A DNA stretch of 64,000 nt from Candidatus Fermentimicrarchaeum limneticum. GTDB taxonomy: Archaea > Micrarchaeota > Micrarchaeia > Burarchaeales > Fermentimicrarchaeaceae. Made by a program: the position numbers and the translations under genes. Positions 52,754 to 60,284 of this stretch are shown in pieces; position 1 is the stretch's first letter; the number at the start of each line of letters is the position of its first letter. The stretch lies in the NCBI GenBank assembly GCA_013426015.1, contig CP058998.1, forward strand, positions 248,001 to 312,000, read 5' to 3'. Below the pieces are notes generated by a model. It worked only from the letters and a program-made list of their open reading frames with translations, made no database searches and had not been told where the DNA came from.

Positions 52754-53025
52754 ATGAATACTCTTTGAGTTGTATAATTTATATAAATGTGTCCGTTAAG
52801 CTACGCGAGATGAAGGAACGCGATATGAGCTGCCCATAATGAACACCCTCCTCCCCCCTATCTGCTATGACTGAATGCATTTTTGGATTTACAATTTATT
52901 AGCCTATTTTTGTAAATTTTACAATAATTTAGGTATATAACTATTAAAATTTGGAAAGATTGCACATTTTTCCAATAAAATTATAAATATAACCTAGTTC
53001 TAATCCGGTACGGGTGGTGGAGCAC
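52754..53025. other. AT-rich intergenic region
   Basis: This stretch holds the promoter of trxB on the minus strand and of the small zinc-ribbon gene on the plus strand. I see no further gene or stable RNA in it. A partial C/D-box-like pattern between about 52807 and 52875 is too weak to call. Confidence 0.4.
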
Positions 53026-53151
53026 ATGAAAAAATGTGCATGGTGTAAAAAATTGTTTGACCCTGAAAGGGACAGGTCTTTAGTGTATTGTGGGAGTTGT
53101 ATCAGAGATGTGGAAGAGATACTCGTCGGCCCTACAAGAGTTGAGAGCTAG
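53026..53151 (+). CDS. 41-residue zinc-ribbon protein
   Basis: ATG 53026 follows GGTGGTGG and a TATA-like TTATAAATATAACC (about 52980-52993). The product has CAWC (residues 4-7) and CGSC (22-25), spaced as a small treble-clef or zinc ribbon. A short helix follows (DVEEILVGP). It is too short for any enzyme. Function unknown. Confidence 0.6.
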   Translation: MKKCAWCKKLFDPERDRSLVYCGSCIRDVEEILVGPTRVES

Positions 53152-53243
53152 CAGCATCTAGTAAAAAGTGAGTTCTCCTCTTTAGCGTGAACCATCCAAA
53201 AGACTCTTATACACCTCATTAACAAATATCCTCAGGTGATGGG

Positions 53244-53543
53244 ATGGACCTGAAAAAGCTTATATTCAACTTCGTGGTCAGACTCTTCCCGGACTTGCCG
53301 AGAAAGCTTGAAACGAGCGGGATGAACATAAATCCTGAGGATTTTGTTGCTAGGACCTTTCTAAACGCTTTTGGGATGATGGTAAGTGTGACTTTTTTTG
53401 CAGTCATTCTCGCGCAATCTTTCAGTTTCAATCTCACATCTCCGCTCATCCTGATAATCGCACTCGCAGCATTCTTTGTTTTCTTCATGATAGGTATTGG
53501 CGCAGTTGATGTAAGGCTGAGGCAAATGAGGAAAAAGAATTAA
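53244..53543 (+). CDS. Short T2SSF-related membrane protein (N-terminal part only)
   Basis: The 99-residue frame encodes FPDLPRKLETSGMNINPEDFVARTFLNAF followed by two adjacent membrane helices (about residues 48-68 and 70-90) and a basic end. This is the layout of the N-terminal part of archaeal TadB/TadC-type T2SSF proteins, but the cytosolic F domain and later helices are missing. Either a truncated paralogue or a small stand-alone accessory protein. It ends one base before the tRNA-Thr gene on the opposite strand. TATA-like CTTATACACC lies upstream. Confidence 0.55.
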   Translation: MDLKKLIFNFVVRLFPDLPRKLETSGMNINPEDFVARTFLNAFGMMVSVTFFAVILAQSFSFNLTSPLILIIALAAFFVFFMIGIGAVDVRLRQMRKKN

Positions 53544-53544
53544 G

Positions 53545-53632
53545 AGCCCCAGGAGGGATGTGTCCGGCTTCTTTGGACCCCCGACCTACTGTTTACGAAA
53601 CAGTCGCTCTAACCAGGCTGAGCTACTGGGGC
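53545..53632 (-). tRNA. tRNA-Thr (CGT) with a 13-nt intron in the T-loop
   Basis: On the minus strand the acceptor GCCCCAG pairs with CTGGGGC, with discriminator T. The D-stem is GCTC/GAGC. The anticodon stem is ACTGT/ACAGT with loop TTCGTAA (anticodon CGT). The variable loop is AGGTC. T-stem GGGGG pairs with CCCTC, but the loop between (53558-53577) is 20 bases. The precursor forms a helix GTCC/GGAC with a 3-base bulge ACA on the 3' side and a loop on the 5' side. Cutting two bases after each helix strand removes the 13-nt AGAAGCCGGACAC (53560-53572) and leaves the 7-nt T-loop TCCAAAT. Confidence 0.9.
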
Positions 53633-53655
53633 ATGCTATAGCTTACGTAGTTCTA

Positions 53656-54888
53656 TTATTTTAACTTTTCTTGAAAAAGCTTTGCTGATTGCTTCAGCAC
53701 TTCTATGCCCGGCAGCGGCTCCCCACTCATGAAGGCAAGCACGGCCCCCCCTGCAGTTGAGATGTGGTCAACCCTTATCCCCAAGTCGAAAGCTATGTTG
53801 CCCATGTGGCCTCCTCCAATCAGTGAATAAGCGGGAGAATTCTCCATTGCAATCAATGTCCTGACAGTTCCCTTCAGGAATATTGGGTTCTCGTAAGCTC
53901 CCATAGGACCTTTGCTTATAACCGATTTTGCACTCTTCATCGTATCTGTAAATTTACGTATGGTGCTCTCCCCAATGTCCATTGGAATGTATCTCTCGAG
54001 CCTTGGGTCTCCAATGGGTGCTTCCTCCCTTCCTCCGAAGGATATTGCTATGTCCTCCGGCAGCAGTATCCTGTCCTTGTACTTCTCGTCAAGCTTTCTA
54101 GCCTTCTCAACAAGCTTTGCCAACTCATCCCCTTTCTCTTCCATCACGCTCATGCACTCCCTTGGGACAAGCCCCCTGACGTGAAGGAACGCATGCGCGA
54201 CAGCTCCCCCTACAAGAACTTTCTCAACCGTGTTGTTTGAGAGAGTGACCTCCATAACTTTTATCACTTCCTTGAACTTCTTCCCCCCGATGCAATACAC
54301 TGCAGGCCTCTTTTCGGGCTTCACCGCCTCGTACATGGCTTCCATCTCCTTGGCCACTACAAGACCGGCGCAGGAAGGCAGGACCATCGGGAAGCCAACC
54401 ACAGATGCCTGAGAACGGTGCGACACAGAAAAGGCATCATTTATGAAGTAATCAAAGTGCGGAGCAAGAGTCTTTACAATATCGCTCTCCTTGTGCTTCT
54501 CAGGGGCGGCGTTCTCGTTGTCCTCAGGCTGGAAGCGGGTGTTCTCAAGCACGACAACCTCTCCGACTCCAACCTCATCGATTGCCTTCTTCGCCTTGTC
54601 TCCCAGCAAATCATTGACGAATGTAACTTTCTGGTCTATTGTTTCTGCAAGTATCTGCGCATGGTTGTCAAGAGACACGCAGTCCGGGTTGCCGAGCCTT
54701 CCCTGGTGGCTTATCGCGACCACTTTGGCGTTCTTCAGCTTGTCAAACGTCTTTTTGTACACCCTTATTCTCATGAACTCCAGTATCTCCCCATTCCCTC
54801 CCAAAGGAGAGTTGAAGTCGCATCTGACAAGCACCTTCTTCCCTGAGAAATCGAAATCGTCCATTATACAAAATCCCTGCTCATTCAT
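53656..54888 (-). CDS. pgk: Phosphoglycerate kinase
   Basis: Transfers phosphate between 1,3-bisphosphoglycerate and ADP. From ATG 54888 the protein has 410 residues. N-terminal substrate-binding segments are LVRCDFNSPLG, SHQGRLGN and the FVNDLLGD/VLENTRF region. The C-terminal nucleotide domain has VYCIGGKKFKEV, KGPMGAYENPIF and the hinge-proximal SLIGGGHMGNIA. GGAGGTTGGTGAT upstream of 54888 supports the start; the longer TTG start at 54900 is rejected. It is cotranscribed with gap upstream. Confidence 0.94.
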   Translation of the reverse strand: MNEQGFCIMDDFDFSGKKVLVRCDFNSPLGGNGEILEFMRIRVYKKTFDKLKNAKVVAISHQGRLGNPDCVSLDNHAQILAETIDQKVTFVNDLLGDKAKKAIDEVGVGEVVVLENTRFQPEDNENAAPEKHKESDIVKTLAPHFDYFINDAFSVSHRSQASVVGFPMVLPSCAGLVVAKEMEAMYEAVKPEKRPAVYCIGGKKFKEVIKVMEVTLSNNTVEKVLVGGAVAHAFLHVRGLVPRECMSVMEEKGDELAKLVEKARKLDEKYKDRILLPEDIAISFGGREEAPIGDPRLERYIPMDIGESTIRKFTDTMKSAKSVISKGPMGAYENPIFLKGTVRTLIAMENSPAYSLIGGGHMGNIAFDLGIRVDHISTAGGAVLAFMSGEPLPGIEVLKQSAKLFQEKLK

Positions 54889-54910
54889 AGAGATCACCAA
54901 CCTCCAAGCT

Positions 54911-55921
54911 TTACTTTATCCCAAAGGACTTGTTCGTCTTCTCAATCGACGTCTTGGCGTCGCACAGGTTAAACATCGCCCTTATGGCATCAACATTCTC
55001 AGGCACAACATTCGCCTCATTATGCACTGCCTGTATGTAAGCGAGCTCGTTGCCATTTACATATATGGAATCCTCCCAAATCATTATCTCCTGCATGTCG
55101 TACCTGTACCTCCCCAAGTCCCTTGCGTAGTCGATGAGTTGCGCAGTTGACTGAAAGCCGTCTGCCGCATTGAACAGAGCAATTCTTGTGGTATTGGCGA
55201 AAACATTCTTAACGTCCTGCACTGTTGCCGCCTTCTTCATCTTCACGAAGGCAACATGCACGTGCATCAGGGTTGTCGGGACCTTTATTGCAACCGTCTC
55301 AATTGGTATAGGCAGAACGGTTTGAACGTCCGGCCCTTGGTGCGATGGTATCTTAGTCTCAGGAACAATTGCGTTTATCGGACCGGTTTTTATGTCATTC
55401 GGGTCTGAAGCCCTCCTTATGAGCACAACCTTAGAGCCCTCGATGCCAAACGCATCATTTACGGCTCCCAAAGTCCTGCAGAGGCCCGTTGTGTTGCAGG
55501 AGACAACCCTAACGTAGTTCTTGTTGACTGCCTTATCATAGTTGCATTGGGCAACAAATGAAACATCGGCAACGTTATCCTTCTCCCCACCCTCGAATAT
55601 TGCCTTCAGCTTCCTCGGGAGATAGATGTTCTTCTTGTTCTCAGCACCCATCTTCGCAGGAGTACAGTCCACCACGACATCACAGTTTGAAAAGAGGTTA
55701 TCGTGCAGCCCCTCGCAAGGGACATTCGCCTTTTTGAAGAGATCAATGCTTGCCGCATCCGGCACATATATCTTATAGCCTTTTTTTATTGCCAGCTTCG
55801 CCTCATAATTCGGACTCGTCTTCACGACACCCATCAGCTGCATGTCGTCCTGCTTTGCTACCGCGTCAGCAACTCTCTTTCCTATAACTCCGTAGCCATT
55901 CAGAGCAACTCTCACAACCAT
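54911..55921 (-). CDS. gap: Glyceraldehyde-3-phosphate dehydrogenase, archaeal type
   Basis: Phosphorylating GAPDH of the archaeal family (336 residues). NAD(P)-binding NGYGVIGKRVADAVA is at the N-terminus and the catalytic Cys142 is in VVSCNTTGLCR, with HVHVAFVKM later in the catalytic domain. It supplies the substrate for the downstream pgk gene, from which it is separated by about 20 bases. GGGGTGGGGAA precedes the ATG. A TATA-like ATATTTAAATT (about 55966-55976) lies inside the right-end hairpin of the upstream TnpB element, so that element may provide its promoter. Confidence 0.95.
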   Translation of the reverse strand: MVVRVALNGYGVIGKRVADAVAKQDDMQLMGVVKTSPNYEAKLAIKKGYKIYVPDAASIDLFKKANVPCEGLHDNLFSNCDVVVDCTPAKMGAENKKNIYLPRKLKAIFEGGEKDNVADVSFVAQCNYDKAVNKNYVRVVSCNTTGLCRTLGAVNDAFGIEGSKVVLIRRASDPNDIKTGPINAIVPETKIPSHQGPDVQTVLPIPIETVAIKVPTTLMHVHVAFVKMKKAATVQDVKNVFANTTRIALFNAADGFQSTAQLIDYARDLGRYRYDMQEIMIWEDSIYVNGNELAYIQAVHNEANVVPENVDAIRAMFNLCDAKTSIEKTNKSFGIK

Positions 55922-55950
55922 TTCCCCACCCCCTTTAACTTAGTTATTGC

Positions 55951-57077
55951 TATGCTTTGCACATAATTTAAATATTATGTGCTTCCGCCCTCGTCTGCTC
56001 AGTCATCGGCAGTTCTGGGCTGAAAGCAACAGCCCCGTCTTGGAAGATATGCTTCCAAGACCTCTTCAGGATATTCATTGCACCATTATAATCTGCATTT
56101 GCCTGGTATTTGCAGTTAGGGCATTTGAACAAACCTTGTTTTATTCTTTTCCCTTCCTCCCCGCATCTGCTGCAGGTTTTGCTGGTGTAATGTTCTTTCA
56201 TCTTAACAACTGCAATCCCCTCCAGATGTGCCTTGTATTCAATGAAGAAGGAGAGCTTGTTGAATGGGAAGGAGTTGACTATCCTGTTGAATCTCTTTCC
56301 TCTGTCGTCTCTTCTTATTCCTTTCAAATCCCCTAAAACAATTACTGAATTGTTCCTCTCTGCCAGCTCTACAATCTCTTTTGACACCTCATGCAGAACC
56401 AGTTCAACCCTCCTTTTCTCCTTGCCTCTCATCTCTTTCAATTTCTTGAACAATCCTCTTTCCTGCAGCCTCTTTCTCAGCCAGGCATGGTGCCTCCTAA
56501 TCCCTCTAACCTCCCTGCCAAGGAAGATTGGTTTGCGTACACTGGACAGCACGGCCGCCGCTATCACTTTCTCGCCAACATCCAGAGCAAGTACGGAAGA
56601 GTATGAAGTCTTGAGACAAACCTCTTTTCTGATTGTGATGTAAATCCAGAAGTCCTTCTTTCTTTTGAACAGTTTTGCTTCCCTTATCTCCCAAGTGAAA
56701 TCTATCTCCTCATGCGGTTTTATCGGAAGCCAGATGCCTCCCCTCTTTCCATGAACAGGAATTCTGAACCAGTAAGGAGTGAGCTTGTGGTTTGTGATTT
56801 TGAATTTTGAAAAATGATGATTGAGAGGCAGCGGTTGCTTCTTCCTTCTTGCTTTTCTTTTGTATCTGAAATCAAATGTTGCTTTACTTGCAGAATATAT
56901 CCCAAAGTCCCTTCCAGTTCTTACATAAATTTGAAAGTTTGAATATTCGTGATTTAGCAGTTGTGACTTCTTCTCTGTTGGGTTGAAAACCTTGCATCTA
57001 AGAGTTTTTGAAATAAGCATGATAAACTGTCAATTTCCGTCCTTATAAACCTCTCTAAGGGGTAACTTTCCAGTGAA
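55951..57077 (-). mobile_element. IS200/IS605-family element encoding TnpB only (IS1341 type)
   Basis: About 1.13 kb, read on the minus strand. The left end TTCACTGGAAAGTTACCCC (57059-57077) is shared with the decayed copy at 46829-46847. The right end has a strong hairpin (GCACATAAT, loop, ATTATGTGC, about 55957-55980) followed by GCAAAGCATA and is shared with the remnant at 17401-17482. No TnpA gene is present. Exact ends are inferred from where the copies stop matching. Confidence 0.85.
55968..57020 (-). CDS. tnpB: TnpB (RNA-guided nuclease family), RuvC-II Glu not evident
   Basis: The 350-residue TnpB has the N-terminal domain (1-140) and RuvC-I ALDVGEK with Asp147. RuvC-II reads SVIVLGDLKGI, with Gly230 at the position where the catalytic Glu (as in VxEDL) is usual. 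The zinc ribbon is CSRCGEEG...CPNC (Cys283, 286, 300, 303), and RuvC-III is ANADYNGAMNIL with Asp310. The family uses a right-end-derived guide RNA to cleave DNA. The Glu change may mean a dead enzyme or a variant group. Codon use and length look intact, with no frameshift. Confidence 0.88.
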   Translation of the reverse strand: MLISKTLRCKVFNPTEKKSQLLNHEYSNFQIYVRTGRDFGIYSASKATFDFRYKRKARRKKQPLPLNHHFSKFKITNHKLTPYWFRIPVHGKRGGIWLPIKPHEEIDFTWEIREAKLFKRKKDFWIYITIRKEVCLKTSYSSVLALDVGEKVIAAAVLSSVRKPIFLGREVRGIRRHHAWLRKRLQERGLFKKLKEMRGKEKRRVELVLHEVSKEIVELAERNNSVIVLGDLKGIRRDDRGKRFNRIVNSFPFNKLSFFIEYKAHLEGIAVVKMKEHYTSKTCSRCGEEGKRIKQGLFKCPNCKYQANADYNGAMNILKRSWKHIFQDGAVAFSPELPMTEQTRAEAHNI

Positions 57078-57176
57078 CTGAATCTAAGTGCAAAAGCCTT
57101 TGTGCTAGATACATTTTTAAATATACTCACTTTATTATTTACAATAATTTATAAGTGAGTTTTGACAGTATACTAC

Positions 57177-57737
57177 GTGATATCTGTGCCATACGATCTC
57201 AGCGAAGACCCAAGTTCAAAAATCATAAGGTTGAGCAGGAGGAAGGTAATAAAGAAGACGCTCAGGGCAAATGTCATACTGCTTTTTGTCGTTGTTGTTG
57301 CGGTGCTGACCTACCTCCTCTACCCAACGCTTATGCGTGAGACGCTGCGACCCATCGTTGAAATCGAGGACATAGTGCTCCTATTCATAGTCATAGCAGT
57401 CGTACTGGTCTCTCTAGTCATAAACATCCTGTACCACTACCTATACTACAAGACCTATTATTACAATATAAAAGATGACGTGCTTGTGATAAGGAAGGGG
57501 ATCTTCATACCCGATGAGATATCCATCCCGTACAACAGAATCCAGGATATATACGTAGACAGGGACACGCTGGATCTGCTTCTGGGCCTGTATGATGTCC
57601 ATGTCTCAAGCGCAACCGTGCAGTCCGGCAAGGATGCCCACATAGACGGCGTGAAGTACGGCAGCGCGACAAAGCTTAAAGAGATGATTCTCGAAAAGGT
57701 AAAGAAGGCGTCAGTCAGTAAGGATATTGGACTTTAA
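57177..57737 (+). CDS. Membrane protein with bacterial PH domain (bPH2/YdbS-like)
   Basis: The protein of about 186 residues has two membrane helices (about 33-52 and 64-87) followed by a PH-like domain with YYYNIKDDVLVIRKGIF and ISIPYNRIQDIYVDRD, typical of the bPH2 (DUF304) family. The domain ends in VSSATVQSGKDAHIDGVKYG. GTG 57177 is chosen because a TATA-like ATTTATAAG at about 57147 puts transcription start there; TTG 57162 is the alternative. The next gene follows by 12 bases with GAGGTGGGAGG, so they form a pair. Confidence 0.75.
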   Translation: MISVPYDLSEDPSSKIIRLSRRKVIKKTLRANVILLFVVVVAVLTYLLYPTLMRETLRPIVEIEDIVLLFIVIAVVLVSLVINILYHYLYYKTYYYNIKDDVLVIRKGIFIPDEISIPYNRIQDIYVDRDTLDLLLGLYDVHVSSATVQSGKDAHIDGVKYGSATKLKEMILEKVKKASVSKDIGL

Positions 57738-57749
57738 TGAGGTGGGAGG

Positions 57750-58067
57750 ATGGAGAGCAGAGTTTATGAATGCGACACACAGCAGATAGGCAATCTGAAG
57801 AAACTATTGGAAAGCGACCCGTATGCGGATAAGAGTTTTGCCAGACAAGGTTACAAACTGAAAGATGGCGGGGTGATAGGCGCTGACAAGAGCAAATCCT
57901 ACCTTTACATAAAGGCCGATTCCGATTTCTTCAAGTCCGCAGAGGAGAAATTCAAGGAAGTTTCGAGTATGAAAAGGTCCGAGAAGAAGCTTGGGGAGAC
58001 TATAATAATGAGGATTGAGGAGGAAGAGGGGTCCGCAGAGCAGGGTTTCGGCGCGATATTCGGCTGA
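57750..58067 (+). CDS. Small soluble protein paired with the PH-domain protein
   Basis: The 105-residue protein has helix ESRVYECDTQQIGNLKKLLE, strand YKLKDGGVIGADKSKSYLYI, helix FFKSAEEKFKEVSSMKR and strand GETIIMRIEEEE. It has no signal or membrane segment and no known motif. GAGGTGGGAGG in front of the ATG is strong. Cotranscribed with the bPH2 protein; function unknown. Confidence 0.55.
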   Translation: MESRVYECDTQQIGNLKKLLESDPYADKSFARQGYKLKDGGVIGADKSKSYLYIKADSDFFKSAEEKFKEVSSMKRSEKKLGETIIMRIEEEEGSAEQGFGAIFG

Positions 58068-58109
58068 GGCTCATATCAATTTATATACTGCTTTTTTGAA
58101 AGTAGGATT

Positions 58110-60284
58110 ATGGCTATCAAACCCCATCTTCTGCTTTTACTACTATTCATTACTCCGCTCGCAGCCGGCATGGACACGAGGCTGGTTAACTACATGAACC
58201 TAACGGTTCTGCAGCAGGGTTCCGTGAGGGCTGTGGGCGGGGAGCTCAAATATGTCATAATGAACCTCTCCGTACCCACCCAGACGGATTACCAGACAGC
58301 TGTTACTGACAGACCCGTCACCAAGCTTGATGACGGCAACTCAATTGTCACAATTGAAAGCAAAAACCCAACAAACCCATTCGGCTACAAGGTGATTTCC
58401 TATGTTGGCGTCAATGCCAGGAGTACCGCATACCTTCCATCAAACTACCAGCTTGACTACTCTGAGTTGAGATACACGCAGCCCAGCTGGAGGGTCCAGA
58501 GCGATGACGAGCAGGTGAGAAACTTGGCGCGCGCCATAACAACCAACTCATCAGATGATTTTGAGAGGATATCCAAGCTTGCAGTATGGGTGAACCAGCA
58601 GCTCACATACGACCTGAAGATTGCCGGCCTTCTCAAAGATACCAGGTGGATTCTGCAGAACAAGAGGGGGGTCTGCACGGAGTACTCGACACTCTTCATT
58701 GCCCTTTCCAGGTCCATCGGCATACCCGCAAGATTTGTGAGCGGCCTCGCGTATGACGAGGACAGAGGAGGCTGGGTCGGGCATTCATGGGCAGAGGTAT
58801 TCATAGGCAGATGGGTTCCAGTCGACCCGACATGGACCCCTGTTGAGGTGGGGTATCTTGATGCAACCCATCTTGAAATCTCCAAAATGCTTGATAATGA
58901 GACTTTTGACAACGTCTATGCGCTGACAAGCCAGAATGCGCGCCTTGAATGGCCGAAGCCCGATACGAGCAGAGGAGCGGATATTGGGATAAACTCCTTT
59001 GATGAAGCCGAGGTGAATTCCAATTACCAAATGGAGAGCGCTGCAGAGAAGATTGGGTTCGGGGTGAAGACGTTAGTCATCGCAACAGTTTACTCCGATG
59101 AATACCAGGTTGTCAGCCTCAACCTGACTTCATGCACCAGCTCAAACGAGCCTCCATGCAATGCGGCACAGATAATAAAGGTTGATGATGGTGCTAGGGA
59201 GGTCGTCCTCAGACCCGGGGAACGAAAGATAGTGACATGGGTGGTGAACTCCGACCCAAGACTCTCAAGCAGTTGCTGGTACCGCTGCCCGCTTGTCCTG
59301 AACTCGGACAGGCTGAAGCCCAAGACCGTTGAGATACAAGCCGTTTCTAACGCCCAGTCAATAAACTTCAACGCATTCCTGGAGAAATCAGAGCTGCGGC
59401 TCGGAGAGAATCAGACCGTGTACGTGGATGTGGGGGCTGCAAGGAAGTACGAGGGAAGGCTTTACGTAACTCATGACGATTACTTCAACTTCCAGCAGAT
59501 AACCAAGAGCGGCAGATACTCGTTCTCCGTGAAGCCGACCAGAATAGGGCTGAACAAGCTTTATGTTGCAACAAGCCTTGGCGGCGTGAAGGAGCTGGAG
59601 TTCTTCGTGACCGAATCCGGAGGCATAGGAGTGAATGTGAATGTCCCGCAGTTCATACCCGCAGGAGCAAGCGAAAAAATATACGTGAACCTCACAAGCA
59701 ACGAAACAGGTAGGGGAATAAGGATAACTGCTTCTGCCGGCAGAAGCAAGGAGGCAAAGCAGATTTCGCTCAACGGAAACGCATCCGTGGAATTTCCTTT
59801 CAATTTTTCAGACTCCTCCACCCGCAATGTCACGGTTTCTGTTGAATCAAGCGGGTTCTTGAGGGAGTTTGTCAAGCCGGTTACCATATACAACATACCA
59901 AACGTCAATCTCACAAAAATGTCATTCAAGGCCGAGAATGGTTCGGTGAGGGCGGATCTGCTTTTCTCAATAAAATACGAGGCAGAAGAACTAATTGTCA
60001 GTGTTGACGGCAGTCCGGTTGCCGTCATGCAGGATGGAAGCGCCTCGGTGGTTCTAACACCCGGCACGCATGTGCTGAGAGTGAACTATTCAGATGTTGG
60101 CGGGCTGAAATACGGATACGCGCAGATACTTGACGTTCCGCTCGTATCAGAGAATGGAGATAAGAATTGGGAGACGTACATAAACTATCTTATTGTCATC
60201 CTTCCGGTGGTGCTTTACTCCGGCTCTCTCCTAATCCTGGCTATAGCGGTGGTTGTGCTGAAAAAAATTGAAAAGGATCAGTAG
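58110..60284 (+). CDS. Secreted transglutaminase-like protein with Ig-like domains
   Basis: The signal peptide (LLLLLLFITPLAAG) is followed by a domain of about 110 residues and then a transglutaminase core. The triad is Cys189 (RGVCTEYSTLF), His225 (GWVGHSWAEVF) and Asp239 (WVPVDPTW), so it may act as a protease or crosslinker. Residues about 300-690 form several beta-sandwich domains with Cys pairs (SSCWYRCPL), and the end is a membrane helix (about 698-720). It is a cell-surface protein. A TATA-like TTTATATACTG about 25 bases upstream supports ATG 58110. It overlaps the convergent gene by seven bases. Confidence 0.78.
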   Translation: MAIKPHLLLLLLFITPLAAGMDTRLVNYMNLTVLQQGSVRAVGGELKYVIMNLSVPTQTDYQTAVTDRPVTKLDDGNSIVTIESKNPTNPFGYKVISYVGVNARSTAYLPSNYQLDYSELRYTQPSWRVQSDDEQVRNLARAITTNSSDDFERISKLAVWVNQQLTYDLKIAGLLKDTRWILQNKRGVCTEYSTLFIALSRSIGIPARFVSGLAYDEDRGGWVGHSWAEVFIGRWVPVDPTWTPVEVGYLDATHLEISKMLDNETFDNVYALTSQNARLEWPKPDTSRGADIGINSFDEAEVNSNYQMESAAEKIGFGVKTLVIATVYSDEYQVVSLNLTSCTSSNEPPCNAAQIIKVDDGAREVVLRPGERKIVTWVVNSDPRLSSSCWYRCPLVLNSDRLKPKTVEIQAVSNAQSINFNAFLEKSELRLGENQTVYVDVGAARKYEGRLYVTHDDYFNFQQITKSGRYSFSVKPTRIGLNKLYVATSLGGVKELEFFVTESGGIGVNVNVPQFIPAGASEKIYVNLTSNETGRGIRITASAGRSKEAKQISLNGNASVEFPFNFSDSSTRNVTVSVESSGFLREFVKPVTIYNIPNVNLTKMSFKAENGSVRADLLFSIKYEAEELIVSVDGSPVAVMQDGSASVVLTPGTHVLRVNYSDVGGLKYGYAQILDVPLVSENGDKNWETYINYLIVILPVVLYSGSLLILAIAVVVLKKIEKDQ

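Noticed and set aside
52807-52875. Possible C/D-box small RNA between trxB and the zinc-ribbon gene
   Set aside because: Only partial C and D box matches; no clear C'/D' pair and no guide complementarity that I can test.
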